Origin: Variovorax sp. RA8
Lineage (GTDB): Bacteria; Pseudomonadota; Gammaproteobacteria; Burkholderiales; Burkholderiaceae_C
NCBI RefSeq assembly: GCF_901827175.1
Contig: NZ_LR594662.1
Span: 4,588,001 to 4,652,000, forward strand
Direction of reading: 5' to 3'
DNA: 64,000 nt
A program made the translations under genes and the position numbers. Below are positions 27,642 to 37,207 of this stretch, piece by piece; the stretch's first letter is position 1; the number at the start of each line of letters is the position of its first letter. The notes beneath the pieces were generated by a model, which was not told the DNA's origin, did not search any database, and saw only the letters and a program-made list of their open reading frames with translations.

Positions 27642-30600
27642 ATGAAAAAGAACTTTCTCAACCCTTTGTGGACCGCTGCCCTGCTGGCGCTGCAGCTGGC
27701 GGCACCAGCGCGGGCGGAGGACATCGACCTGTTCACCGGCTACACGCCGGCCGTGACGGATCTTCCCAACGTGATCTTCGTGCTGGACAACACCGCCAAC
27801 TGGAACCAGCCCTTCGACGCTGAGATGACGGCCCTGGCGAGCGCCTTCGCAAGCCTCAAGCCCAACAGGTTCCGTGTCGGCCTGATGATGTTCAGCGAAA
27901 CAGGCAACGGCAATTCCAACGTCGACGGGGCCTATGTGCGCGCCGCTGTCCGCACGCTGGACGACGGTACCAAGCTCAAGTACGGCGAACTCTTTCGCCA
28001 GGGCAGTCCCGGCAGGCTCGACAAGCTCGACGACAAGTCCAATGGCGGCAAGGTCGGCAAGACCATGGTGGAGATCCACCGCTACCTCACCGGCGGCGAG
28101 CCGATGGCCGGCAACAACAAGCTGAAGACGGACTACACCGGAAACGTCACGGGCACCGCGGCGTCGAGGGCCATCTACGCATTGCCTGGCAACGCCCTGA
28201 GCGCATTCAACGGTACGGCCTACAACAGCCCGAACACGGCCCACTGCACCGGCACCTACGTCATCTACATCAGCAACGGCGCTCCGCAGGACAACACCAG
28301 CGACACCAAGACGGCAGCCGATGCGCTGCGGGCTGCCGGCGGCACGACGACCACCATCACCCTGAGCCCCAGCGGATCGCAGGACAACATGGCGGATGAA
28401 TGGGCCAAGTTCCTGAACACCAGCCTCGGCGTGAAGGTCTACACCATCGAGGCCGCCGCGGCAGCCGGCGGCCAGGGGCCCGGCTGGACCGCGCTGCTCA
28501 AGAGCATGGCCGGCCAGAGCAAAGGCGAGTATTACGACCTGACCACAAAGCCCGACCTGGGCGCGGCACTGGGCGACGCGCTCAACGACATCTTCAGCAA
28601 GATCCAGTCCGTCAACAGCGTGTTCTCCTCGGTGAGCCTGCCCGTGAGCGTCAACACGCAAGGCACCTACCTGAACCAGGTGTTCGTCGGCATGTTCCGC
28701 CCCGACCAGGATGCCTTGCCGCGCTGGAACGGCAACCTCAAGCAGTACAAGCTGGGCCTGGACGGAAACAAGCAGCTGATCCTGCAGGACGCCGACGATG
28801 CCAACGCCATCAACACCGAAACCGGCTTCATTGCTCCCTGCGCACGCAGCTTCTGGACCCCCGCGCGCAGCGACACCGACAAGTACTGGAGTTTCCGTCC
28901 GGCCGGCGACTGCATCGGCAAGGAAGTCGCCGACAGTCCTGACGGCAACATCGTGGAAAAGGGTGCCCAGGGCTATCTGTTGCGACACATGACGGTGGCC
29001 GCTCGTAACGTCAAGACGTGCGCGCCTGGTGCCTGCACCGGCTTGATCGACTTCAGCACCGGCAATGTGACGCGCTCGGCCGTCGGCGTAGCGACCGACG
29101 CCGACCGCAACACCCTGGTCAACTGGGTCCGCGGCGAGGACAACAAGGGCGACGAGAGGCTGGACAGCAGCGGCAACCCCTTGAAGGATTCCAACGGCAA
29201 TCCCCTGACCTACCCCGACATGCGCCCATCGGTGCATGGCGACGTGGTCCATTCGCGCCCGGTGGCCATCAACTACGGCACCGATGCAGCGCCGCAAGTG
29301 GTGGTGTTCTATGGCGGCAACGATGGCGCCCTGCGCGCGATCAATGGCAATCGCAGCACCACGAGCACACTGTTCGGTTCGGCCCCTGCCGGCAGCGAGC
29401 TGTGGTCGTTCATCCCGCCGGAGTTCTACGGCAGCCTGAAGCGGTTGCGCGACAACACCGTCCGCATCAACTATCCCCAGACCGCGGCCACGACCACCGG
29501 CGCCGCTGCACCCAAGCCCTATGGCATGGATGGCCCGGTTTCCGCCTACCGGCAGGGCAGCGATACCTGGCTGTTCGCAACCATGCGCCGCGGCGGTCGC
29601 GCGCTTTATGCATTCGACGTGTCGAGCCCGACGGCGCCCACGCTCAAGTGGCGCAAGGGCTGCCCGAACCAGGACAACGACACCGGATGCGACACCGGCT
29701 TCGAAGGCATCGGCCAGACCTGGTCGGCGCCGAAGGTCGTCAAAGCCTCGGGCTACAGCAGCGGACCGCTGCTGGTCTTCGGCGGCGGCTACGACAAGTG
29801 CGAGGACGTCGACACGAACGACCCCGCAAAAGCCTGCAGTTCGAGCACCAAGGGCAACAAGGTCTATGTGCTCGATGCCAACCAGGGTACGGTGCTCAAG
29901 ACCTTCACCACGAACCGCGCGGTGTCCGGCGAGGTCACGATCGTCACCGATGCCACGGGCCTGGCGAAGTACGCCTACGCGGCCGACCTGGGCGGCAACG
30001 TCTACCGCATCGACATCAAGGACGCGGCACCCGGCGCCTGGACCATGATGACGCTCGCCTCGCTGGGTTGCGACGATGCCGTGGGCTGCACCCCCAACCG
30101 CAAGTTCATGTTCGGCCCGGACGTCGTCGAGGACAACGGCGTGTACGTGCTGCTCCTGGGCTCGGGCGACCGCGAGAAGCCACTCCAGTACTACAGCAAT
30201 GCCTTGTCCGTTGCCAACCGCTTCTACATGCTGGTGGACAAGCCCTCCGACGACACCTGGCTGAACGCCGAACCCGCACGCTGCGGCGCCGTCAAGGTGC
30301 TGTGCCACCAGTCGCTGGTGGCGATCACGGGCACGTCGACGCCGACCGGCACCGAACTGGCGGCCAAGAAGGGCTGGTATCTGGCGCTGGCGGCTGGCGA
30401 GCAGGTCGTGACCTCGTCCGTCACGGCCTATGGCACCACCACGTTCAGCACCCACATACCGACCGACCCCTCCAGGCAGAGCCAGACCTGCCGCGCCGAC
30501 CTCGGCACAGCCAACGTCTACAACGTCTCCTATCTCGACGCCTCGCCCCCGCAGGGAGGGGCGCGTTCCGACGTGATCGTCGGTGGCGGTCTGGCCCCCT

Positions 30601-30755
30601 CTCCTTTCGTGGGCCGGGTCAGGGACGACAACGGCGGCCAGCGCGACGTGGTCATCGGAGGCAGCCGGGACTCCGTGCTGAGCCCCAAGGAGGCTGTCGG
30701 CAAAGCCGCCTTCCGCCAGCCCAAGGGCCGGGTCTACTGGTTCATCCAGAAGTGA
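27642..30755 (+). CDS. pilY1: PilY1-like pilus tip adhesin/assembly factor
   Basis: Secreted pilus-tip protein of 1037 residues. The signal peptide is cleaved near ARA25/E26. An N-terminal von Willebrand A-like domain contains VIFVLDNTANWNQPF, where the MIDAS motif D-x-S-x-S is degenerate (D49-N-T-A-N). The C-terminal beta-propeller has the PilY1 signature AYAADLGGNVYRIDIKD and TWSAPKVV. It acts in pilus extension and surface sensing. Length is typical (about 1000-1200). It has its own Shine-Dalgarno region 40 bases after pilX and overlaps fimT by 4 bases. Confidence 0.92.
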   Translation: MKKNFLNPLWTAALLALQLAAPARAEDIDLFTGYTPAVTDLPNVIFVLDNTANWNQPFDAEMTALASAFASLKPNRFRVGLMMFSETGNGNSNVDGAYVRAAVRTLDDGTKLKYGELFRQGSPGRLDKLDDKSNGGKVGKTMVEIHRYLTGGEPMAGNNKLKTDYTGNVTGTAASRAIYALPGNALSAFNGTAYNSPNTAHCTGTYVIYISNGAPQDNTSDTKTAADALRAAGGTTTTITLSPSGSQDNMADEWAKFLNTSLGVKVYTIEAAAAAGGQGPGWTALLKSMAGQSKGEYYDLTTKPDLGAALGDALNDIFSKIQSVNSVFSSVSLPVSVNTQGTYLNQVFVGMFRPDQDALPRWNGNLKQYKLGLDGNKQLILQDADDANAINTETGFIAPCARSFWTPARSDTDKYWSFRPAGDCIGKEVADSPDGNIVEKGAQGYLLRHMTVAARNVKTCAPGACTGLIDFSTGNVTRSAVGVATDADRNTLVNWVRGEDNKGDERLDSSGNPLKDSNGNPLTYPDMRPSVHGDVVHSRPVAINYGTDAAPQVVVFYGGNDGALRAINGNRSTTSTLFGSAPAGSELWSFIPPEFYGSLKRLRDNTVRINYPQTAATTTGAAAPKPYGMDGPVSAYRQGSDTWLFATMRRGGRALYAFDVSSPTAPTLKWRKGCPNQDNDTGCDTGFEGIGQTWSAPKVVKASGYSSGPLLVFGGGYDKCEDVDTNDPAKACSSSTKGNKVYVLDANQGTVLKTFTTNRAVSGEVTIVTDATGLAKYAYAADLGGNVYRIDIKDAAPGAWTMMTLASLGCDDAVGCTPNRKFMFGPDVVEDNGVYVLLLGSGDREKPLQYYSNALSVANRFYMLVDKPSDDTWLNAEPARCGAVKVLCHQSLVAITGTSTPTGTELAAKKGWYLALAAGEQVVTSSVTAYGTTTFSTHIPTDPSRQSQTCRADLGTANVYNVSYLDASPPQGGARSDVIVGGGLAPSPFVGRVRDDNGGQRDVVIGGSRDSVLSPKEAVGKAAFRQPKGRVYWFIQK

Positions 30756-31300
30756 GCGCTGCAGACGTCCATCGCTCGCGCGCGGGGAGGCTCGGACACC
30801 GTTCGGGCAGGCGCCCGCGCGGCTTCACCCTGATCGAGCTGATGGTCACGATCACGGTGCTGGCGATTCTGCTCGCAGTGGCCGTGCCCTCCTTCGATGG
30901 AATCCGCCTTTCCAGCCGACTGACTTCGTACGCCACCGATCTGATGGCCGGCAGTCAGTTGGCACGCACGGAGGCGATCAAGCGCAACGCCCCAGTCACG
31001 ATGTGCGCGTCGGCCAATGGCACCAGCTGCAGCACCTCCGGCGGCTGGGAGTCCGGCTGGATCGTGCTCAGCGGCGCGACGGTCATCCACCAGCAGCCGG
31101 CGGCCGCCGCGGGCTACAAGCTCACGGAAGGCGGCGGCACCACCTCGCTGACCTTCGAGTCCACCGGCGTCGGCGCCAGCCAGGCCACCTTTACCATCTG
31201 CCGCGCAAGCCCCAGCGTGGGCGGCCAGGAACGCGTGGTCAAGATCAGCGCCACCGGGAGGGCATCGATCACGCGGACGGCGCTCGGCACCTGCGCCTGA
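30752..31300 (+). CDS. fimT: FimT/GspH-type pseudopilin
   Basis: 182-residue minor pilin. A long 24-residue arginine-rich leader ends PRG, then FTLIELMVTITVLAILLAVA with Glu at mature +5. A GspH/FimT globular domain follows, including SSRLTSYATDLMAGSQLARTEAIKRN and CASANGTSC. FimT proteins are linked to DNA binding during natural transformation. The start is GTG at 30752, embedded in the pilY1 stop (GTGA), giving an unusual leader length; no closer start codon is evident. It closes the operon. Confidence 0.85.
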   Translation: MSAADVHRSRAGRLGHRSGRRPRGFTLIELMVTITVLAILLAVAVPSFDGIRLSSRLTSYATDLMAGSQLARTEAIKRNAPVTMCASANGTSCSTSGGWESGWIVLSGATVIHQQPAAAAGYKLTEGGGTTSLTFESTGVGASQATFTICRASPSVGGQERVVKISATGRASITRTALGTCA

Positions 31301-31416
31301 AGGCGGGCGAGGGATTTTTCATGCGATGCTCGGCGACATGCAAAATCGGCCGGCCGAGTCCCCTTCGGCGCCACAACAACAACGGAGCTTAGGCATGGGG
31401 CGGGCCCCTCACTGAC

Positions 31417-32253
31417 ATGGAAAACCAGCTCGCCTGGGCACTTGCAGCCTGCGCACGCGTCATGCGCCCGGTGGTCCGGCTCGCATTGGCCATGGGAGTC
31501 AAGCATCCCCATCTCGAGGAAATGCTGCGCGACCTGCTGCTGGACGAGGCGCGCCGTTCCTGGCAGGCCCAGGGCGTCAAGAACCCCAACATCAGCCAAC
31601 TCTCGGTATCGACGGGGCTCAACCGCAAGGCCGTCACGGCCAAGGTCCGCGAGCTGGGTGAAACCCTGCCCCATACCGAAATGTCGGCGGCCGCCAAGAC
31701 CTTCACCCTGTGGCTGCAGATGCTGGCCGAGCATCCCGAGCACCGGCGCCTGCCCGTCGTGGCCGGAGCCGGCGTGCCTTCCTTCGAAACGGTGGCCAGG
31801 CAAGCCAGCCGCGGCAACATGCACCATCGCGCCATCCTGGACGAGCTGGCCCGCCTGAACATGGTGGCCGAGCACGAAGGCCACGTCGAGATCACGGCCG
31901 ACGCCTTTGTGCCCGCGAAGGATCTGCAGTCCATGCTGGCCTTCTTCGGCGACAACGCCCGAGATCACCTGCTGGCCGCCGTCTCCAACACCCTGGGCGA
32001 ACGGGCGCCCATGCTCGAGCGCGCGGTCTACGCCAACGGCGTGACCCTGCAGGACTGCCAAGGTATCGAGCAATTGGTCCGGCAACGTTGGAGCAGCCTG
32101 CATCACGAGCTGACGCACGAGATGACACGAGCCGTCGCCTCGGTCGCCGGAAACGCATCGGGCCGAATCCGCGTCGGCATCTACACCTACTACGAGGCCG
32201 AATCGGCCACGCCGGCCGAGCCGGGATCCGGCGTGCCCGGGACGGCGCAATAG
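31417..32253 (+). CDS. DUF6502-like protein with putative helix-turn-helix
   Basis: 278-residue protein that I place, from memory, in the uncharacterised DUF6502 family. An N-terminal helical part is followed by an apparent helix-turn-helix at about 57-80 (ISQLSVSTGLNRKAVTAKVR), then a long helical domain rich in His/Arg/Glu (about 95-260). No signal peptide or membrane span is visible, so it is cytosolic and could be a DNA-binding regulator. The next gene, 10 bases downstream, encodes a repeat-containing lipoprotein, so the two are probably one unit. The ribosome-binding site before the ATG is weak. Function is unknown. Confidence 0.72.
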   Translation: MENQLAWALAACARVMRPVVRLALAMGVKHPHLEEMLRDLLLDEARRSWQAQGVKNPNISQLSVSTGLNRKAVTAKVRELGETLPHTEMSAAAKTFTLWLQMLAEHPEHRRLPVVAGAGVPSFETVARQASRGNMHHRAILDELARLNMVAEHEGHVEITADAFVPAKDLQSMLAFFGDNARDHLLAAVSNTLGERAPMLERAVYANGVTLQDCQGIEQLVRQRWSSLHHELTHEMTRAVASVAGNASGRIRVGIYTYYEAESATPAEPGSGVPGTAQ

Positions 32254-32263
32254 GGGACAAAGA

Positions 32264-33649
32264 ATGAAGAACAGCCTCGTGCGAAGCTGCCTGATCGCAG
32301 CATCGATGACCCTGCTGCTCTCGTGCGGAGGTGGCAGCGACGGCGGCAGCTTCGCTCCCGTCGGCGCAAGCGGCGTGTCGTCGGGTACCGCATTCCGAGG
32401 CCTGTACCGCGACGCCTCGGGTGGCGACGGCAGGTCGGCATCCGAAGGCGGGTCGACATCCGCAGATGGAGCGAGCGCACCGGATGGAACAGATGCCGCA
32501 GATGGATCGGGCACATCGGACGGTTCCACGACGACCGCTGCCGGCGGCGAGGACTCGGGCGTCGGATCGGGCGGCACCGGCGTGAGCACCGCGGACGCCG
32601 TGGGCATCGGCGGGGTCGACGGCCTGGGCAGCATCATCGTCAATGGCCTGCGCTACGACACCGACAGCGCCATCTTCAGCGTCGAGGACGCCCCGGCCCT
32701 GCAGATCGGCATGACCGCCAAGGTCACCGGCCCCTTCAACGCCGACTTCACCAGCGGCGTCGCGAAGCATGTGGCATCCGCCGCGGAACTGCGCGGACCG
32801 ATCGCCGGCGTGGACCTTGCCGGCGGCAGCTTCTCCCTCATGGGCACCACCGTGACCACGGACGAAGCAACGGTGTGGGCCACGGCGACGGGCCTGACCG
32901 GGCTGCTGCCGGGCGCAGCGGTTCAGGTCTGGGGCCTGCCCGCCGCACCCGGCGTGCTTCGCGCCACGCGGGTCGAGCAGCATCCGGCGAACTCGGCGCC
33001 GATCGCCACCGGCACGGTGCAAAACCTGAACACCGGCTCGCGCGTCTTCACGCTGGGGAGCCTGAGCGTCGACTACGGCACGGCCTCCTTCAGGGGCGGC
33101 ATCGACGCCAGCACCCTGGCGAACGGCGCCATCGTGCGCGTGCGTGCCGCCGCCCAGGCAACGCCGGGCGTGCTGTCGGCCATGGTAGTGGAAGCGTGGC
33201 ACACGGTGCCGCAGGCGAGCAGCACGCCGGTTCAGCTGGCCGGCATCATCACCGACTACGCGGCACTGGCCTCGTTCCGGCTGCTGGGCACGACGGTCGA
33301 TGCCGCCTCGGCGCAGATCACCGGTGGCCCTGCCAATGCCATCGGCAACGGCGTGAAGGTGGAAGTCGGCGGCACCATGACAGGCGGCGTCCTCGTCGCG
33401 ACGAAGCTCATGATCAGGCATGTTCCGGGGACTGGCGGGCCGGCATCGTTCAAGGTCATCGGCCCGGTGGCCGGCTACAGCTCCCCGGCGAGCTTCCTGG
33501 TGCGCGGCCAGCAGGTGGACGCCAGCGGCCCAGGCGTCGCTTTCGTCAACGGCACCGTGGCCAATCTGTTCAACGGCGCAAGAGTGACGGTATCGGGCTC
33601 GCAGATCGTCAACGGCGTGCTGGTCGCCCGGCAGGTCAGCTTCGATTGA
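32264..33649 (+). CDS. Lipoprotein with five DUF5666-like repeats
   Basis: 461-residue precursor. Signal MKNSLVRSCLIAASMTLLLSC has its lipobox cysteine at C21. A Gly/Ser/Asp/Ala-rich linker covers about 24-115. Five beta-rich modules of about 60-78 residues start near 118, 178, 249, 327 and 399. They share a pattern G.i..-(x)n-sF.l.G..Vd-(x)n-G..V.V.G, seen in ASFRLLGTTVDAASAQI and ASFLVRGQQVDASGPGV. These resemble DUF5666 domains, which I recall as small OB-like barrels. It should be anchored in the outer membrane or periplasm. Its role is unknown. Confidence 0.75.
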   Translation: MKNSLVRSCLIAASMTLLLSCGGGSDGGSFAPVGASGVSSGTAFRGLYRDASGGDGRSASEGGSTSADGASAPDGTDAADGSGTSDGSTTTAAGGEDSGVGSGGTGVSTADAVGIGGVDGLGSIIVNGLRYDTDSAIFSVEDAPALQIGMTAKVTGPFNADFTSGVAKHVASAAELRGPIAGVDLAGGSFSLMGTTVTTDEATVWATATGLTGLLPGAAVQVWGLPAAPGVLRATRVEQHPANSAPIATGTVQNLNTGSRVFTLGSLSVDYGTASFRGGIDASTLANGAIVRVRAAAQATPGVLSAMVVEAWHTVPQASSTPVQLAGIITDYAALASFRLLGTTVDAASAQITGGPANAIGNGVKVEVGGTMTGGVLVATKLMIRHVPGTGGPASFKVIGPVAGYSSPASFLVRGQQVDASGPGVAFVNGTVANLFNGARVTVSGSQIVNGVLVARQVSFD

Positions 33650-33682
33650 GGATGACCCGCCGGCGAATGCGCCCGAGGGGCT

Positions 33683-34570
33683 TCAGCGCTCGCCGCGCAC
33701 GACCAGGCTCACGCCCACCGCCGTCATCGCGATGCCCACCAGCGTGGCCACCGTGATCGGCTCGGCAAAGAGAAGCCAGGCCATCAGCGCGGTGCAGGGC
33801 GGCACGAGGTACAGCAGGCTGGTGACGGCCGTGGCGGTCCCGCGCTGGATCAGCATGTACAACAGCGAACTGCCGCCCAGCGACAAGGCCAGCACGGACC
33901 AGGCCATCGCCCCGCCCGAATAAAGGTTCCACTGGATGCTGTCGGCCTCCAGGGCCGCGAAGGGCAGCGTGACCAGCAGCGCCGCCCCGAGCTGTATCGC
34001 GCCCGCGATGCGCACGTCGCACGGTGCGACGAAGCGCTTCTGATACAGCGTCCCCGCGGTGATGGAAAGGAGCGCCATCAGCGCCAGCCCCATGGTCAGC
34101 GCGCTCACTTCCCCGCCCTGCCCGAGCTTGCGCAGCACCACCAGCACGAGGCCGGTGAAGCCCAGTGCGAGGCCGGCCCATTGGCGGCGCGAGATCGCGC
34201 CACCGTGCATCGACAGCCAGACGGCCGTGAGCACGGGCTGGATGCCGACCAGCAGGGCGACCAGCCCCGAGCCCATGCCGGCGCGGACCGCGGCCCACAC
34301 GCCGCCGAGATAGCCCGCCTGCATCAGGATGCCGGTGACCGCCAGATGCGCCCACTGCGCACGCTCGAGTGGCCAGCGCACGCGCGCTGCCCACACCCAG
34401 GCCAGGAAGCAGAGCACAGACAGCGCATAGCGCACCGCCAGGAACTTGAGCGGCGGGGCATAGGGCATGCCGTAACGCGCCACGATGAAGCCGGTGCTCC
34501 AGATCAGCACGAAGACCACGGGCATGGCCCGCACCCATCCCGAAGAAGCCGGCGCCTCGGCCGCCGTCAT
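33683..34570 (-). CDS. EamA/DMT-superfamily transporter
   Basis: 295-residue inner-membrane protein with ten hydrophobic segments arranged as two EamA repeats. The first begins VVFVLIWSTGFIVARYGMPY and the second around GLALMALLSITAGTLYQKRF. Family members export amino acids or metabolites such as threonine, homoserine or cysteine, but the substrate cannot be predicted. Its ATG (34568-34570) overlaps the pgsA stop, so the pair is co-transcribed. Confidence 0.88.
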   Translation of the reverse strand: MTAAEAPASSGWVRAMPVVFVLIWSTGFIVARYGMPYAPPLKFLAVRYALSVLCFLAWVWAARVRWPLERAQWAHLAVTGILMQAGYLGGVWAAVRAGMGSGLVALLVGIQPVLTAVWLSMHGGAISRRQWAGLALGFTGLVLVVLRKLGQGGEVSALTMGLALMALLSITAGTLYQKRFVAPCDVRIAGAIQLGAALLVTLPFAALEADSIQWNLYSGGAMAWSVLALSLGGSSLLYMLIQRGTATAVTSLLYLVPPCTALMAWLLFAEPITVATLVGIAMTAVGVSLVVRGER

Positions 34571-35133
34571 TTGGCGCGGGCCCGGATCTCCGGAACGGCC
34601 TTCTGGAGGTAGTAGACCATCGACCAGACCGTGAGCACGGCCGAGATCCAGATCAGCCACTGGCCCCAGGTGCCGGTGTCGATCACGCCGAACAGGACGC
34701 CATCGAAAAGCAGGAACGGGATCGCGACCATCTGCACGACGGTCTTGATCTTCCCGATCATGTGGACCGCCACGCTCTTGGCGGCGCCGATCTGCGCCAT
34801 CCATTCGCGCAAGGCAGAAATGGCGATCTCGCGGCCGATGATGATCAGGGCCACGAACACGTCGGCGCGGTTCAGGTGCACCAGCACCAGCAGCGAGGCG
34901 CACACCAGGAACTTGTCGGCCACCGGATCGAGGAAGGCGCCGAAGGCAGAAGTCTGGTTGAGCCGCCGTGCAAGGAAGCCGTCGAGCCAGTCGGTGGCGG
35001 CGAACACGATGAACAGCACCGTGGCCACGATGTTGCGCATCGGCTCGCTCAGGGGCAGGTAGAACACCCCCACGATCAGCGGGATCGCGACGATGCGCGT
35101 CCACGTCATGATGGTGGGGAGCGTCCAGAACAT
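34567..35133 (-). CDS. pgsA: CDP-diacylglycerol-glycerol-3-phosphate phosphatidyltransferase
   Basis: Makes phosphatidylglycerophosphate, the first committed step to phosphatidylglycerol and cardiolipin. The 188-residue membrane protein carries the CDP-alcohol phosphotransferase motif D-G-x2-A-R-x8-G-x3-D-x3-D in DWLDGFLARRLNQTSAFGAF followed by LDPVADK. Five to six hydrophobic segments are visible. It lies 45 bases downstream of uvrC, a common neighbour in betaproteobacteria and elsewhere. Confidence 0.96.
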   Translation of the reverse strand: MFWTLPTIMTWTRIVAIPLIVGVFYLPLSEPMRNIVATVLFIVFAATDWLDGFLARRLNQTSAFGAFLDPVADKFLVCASLLVLVHLNRADVFVALIIIGREIAISALREWMAQIGAAKSVAVHMIGKIKTVVQMVAIPFLLFDGVLFGVIDTGTWGQWLIWISAVLTVWSMVYYLQKAVPEIRARAK

Positions 35134-35178
35134 GGCGAGGAGTATATGGCTCGCCCCGGGGCCTGCCCGCTTCGCGGG

Positions 35179-37143
35179 CTAGTGCAGCGCCCTGTAGATC
35201 TCCTGCGCCAGTTCGAAGGCGATGCCGTCGACCGATGCGATGTCCTCCACGCTCGCGGCCGCCACGCCGCGGATGCCGCCGAAGCGCTGCAGCAGCCGCG
35301 CCCGGCGCTTGGGCCCGATGCCGGGGATGTCCTCGAGCTGGCTGCCGCCGACCCGCACCTTGGCGCGCTTCGCACGCATGCCGGTGATGGCGAAGCGATG
35401 CGCCTCGTCGCGGATCTGCGCGACCAGCATCAGGGCCGCCGAGTCGCGGCCGAGGTACACCTTGTCGCGCCCGTCGGCAAAGACCAATTCCTCCAGGCCC
35501 ACCTTGCGCCCCTCGCCCTTCTCCACCCCGACGATCAGCGACAGCGGCAGCCCCAGTTCGCCGAACACCTCGCGCGCCATCGACACCTGGCCCTTGCCGC
35601 CGTCGACCAGCACCAGGTCCGGCATGCGCGCTCCACGCGTGCCCGGCCGGGCATCGCTGCCGGCGCCGGCCGCATCGCCCGCCGGCGGCGCATCGGTCTC
35701 TGCTGCCATCGCCTCGGCCAGCTTGCCGTAGCGGCGATGAAGCACCTGGCGCATCGCGGCATAGTCGTCGCCCGGCGTGATGCCCTCGATGTTGTAGCGG
35801 CGGTACTCGCGGTTCTGCATCGCGTGATGCTCGAAGACCACGCAGGAAGCCTGCGTGGCCTCGCCCGCCGTGTGCGAGATGTCGAAACACTCGACGCGGA
35901 AGTTGTCGAGGTTGTCCGGCGCGAGCTCCAGCGCATCCACCAGCGCGCGCGTGCGCGCCTGTTGCGAGCCTTCCTCGGCCAGAAGGCGCGCGAGCTGCAG
36001 GCCCGCGTTGGTCTGCGCCATCTCCAGCCAGTGCCGGCGCTGCTCGCGCGGCTGGAACACGGCCGTCACCCGCGTGCCGGCCTGCTGCGAGATGGCTTCG
36101 ATCAGCTCGCGGTTCACCAGCTCGCTCAGCACCAGCGTGGGCGGCACCGGCACGTCGATGTAGTGCTGGGCGACGAAGGCCTCGAGCACCTGGACCTCGA
36201 CCGACCCGGCAAAGGCGCCCGGGGCCTCCTCGCCTTCGACGTCCTGGGCACCCTGCTCCATCTGCGCCGCATCCTCGATGTGAACCGGAAAGTAGGCGCG
36301 GTCGCCCAGGTGCCGGCCGCCACGCACCATCGCGAGGTTGACGCAGGCCTTGCCGCCCTGCACCTTGACCGCGAGGATGTCCACGTCCTTGTCGGAGGCG
36401 ATCTCGATCGACTGCTGGTGCAGCACGCGCGACAGCGCCGACATCTGGTTGCGCAGCTCGGCCGCCTGCTCGAACTCCAGCTTCTCGGCATGCGCCGTCA
36501 TGCGCGCCTCGAGCTGGGACAGCACCGCCTGCGTGTCGCCCAGCAGGAAGGCCTCGGCATTCGCCACGTCCTGCGCATAGGCCTCGGGCGTGATGTAGCC
36601 CACGCACGGGCCGGTGCAGCGCTTGATCTGGTAGAGCAGGCAAGGCCGCGTGCGGTTGGCGTACACCGTGTCCTCGCAGGTGCGCAGCCTGAAGACCTTC
36701 TGCAGCAGCTGGATCGATTCCTTCACCGCCCAGGCGCTCGGATACGGGCCGAAGTACCGATGCTTGCGGTCGACGGATCCGCGGTAGTACGCCAGGCGCG
36801 GGAAGGCATGCGACGCGATCTTCAGATAGGGGTAGCTCTTGTCGTCCCGGAACAGGATGTTGTAGCGGGGCTTGAGCGTCTTGATCAGGTTGTTCTCGAG
36901 CAGGAGCGCCTCGGCCTCGGAGCGCACCACGGTGGTCTCCATGCGGGCGATCTTCGAGATCATGTGGCCGATGCGCGTGCCGGCGTGGTTCTTCTGGAAA
37001 TAGTTGGCCACGCGCTTTTTCAGGTTGCGCGCCTTGCCCACGTACAGCACCGCGCCCGCGGCGTCGAAATAGCGGTAGACGCCCGGCAGTTGCGGAAGCG
37101 CCGCAACCTCGCTGAGCAATTGGTCGGAATGCGTGTCTGACAT
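35179..37143 (-). CDS. uvrC: Excinuclease ABC subunit C
   Basis: Makes both incisions in nucleotide excision repair. The 654 residues contain the N-terminal GIY-YIG nuclease ([20 protein letters not shown], about 20-40), a UVR domain for UvrB binding near 205-240, the RNase-H-like C-terminal nuclease ([20 protein letters not shown]), and a terminal tandem helix-hairpin-helix ([20 protein letters not shown]). A roughly 20-residue Ala/Gly/Pro insertion (about 482-502) is the only oddity. It is divergent from earP by 64 bases. Confidence 0.97.
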   Translation of the reverse strand: MSDTHSDQLLSEVAALPQLPGVYRYFDAAGAVLYVGKARNLKKRVANYFQKNHAGTRIGHMISKIARMETTVVRSEAEALLLENNLIKTLKPRYNILFRDDKSYPYLKIASHAFPRLAYYRGSVDRKHRYFGPYPSAWAVKESIQLLQKVFRLRTCEDTVYANRTRPCLLYQIKRCTGPCVGYITPEAYAQDVANAEAFLLGDTQAVLSQLEARMTAHAEKLEFEQAAELRNQMSALSRVLHQQSIEIASDKDVDILAVKVQGGKACVNLAMVRGGRHLGDRAYFPVHIEDAAQMEQGAQDVEGEEAPGAFAGSVEVQVLEAFVAQHYIDVPVPPTLVLSELVNRELIEAISQQAGTRVTAVFQPREQRRHWLEMAQTNAGLQLARLLAEEGSQQARTRALVDALELAPDNLDNFRVECFDISHTAGEATQASCVVFEHHAMQNREYRRYNIEGITPGDDYAAMRQVLHRRYGKLAEAMAAETDAPPAGDAAGAGSDARPGTRGARMPDLVLVDGGKGQVSMAREVFGELGLPLSLIVGVEKGEGRKVGLEELVFADGRDKVYLGRDSAALMLVAQIRDEAHRFAITGMRAKRAKVRVGGSQLEDIPGIGPKRRARLLQRFGGIRGVAAASVEDIASVDGIAFELAQEIYRALH

Positions 37144-37207
37144 CGGGCGCTATTGTGCTGGCGCGAGCGCGGCCGGTTGCGGGGAACGGGCTGTAGAGTA
37201 TCCCGCG

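Noticed and set aside
27618..30455. 945-codon frame on the minus strand opposite pilY1
   Set aside because: Low-complexity His/Gly/Val/Ala composition without motifs; it is the complementary shadow of a GC-rich PilY1 gene that has a signal peptide and clear domains.
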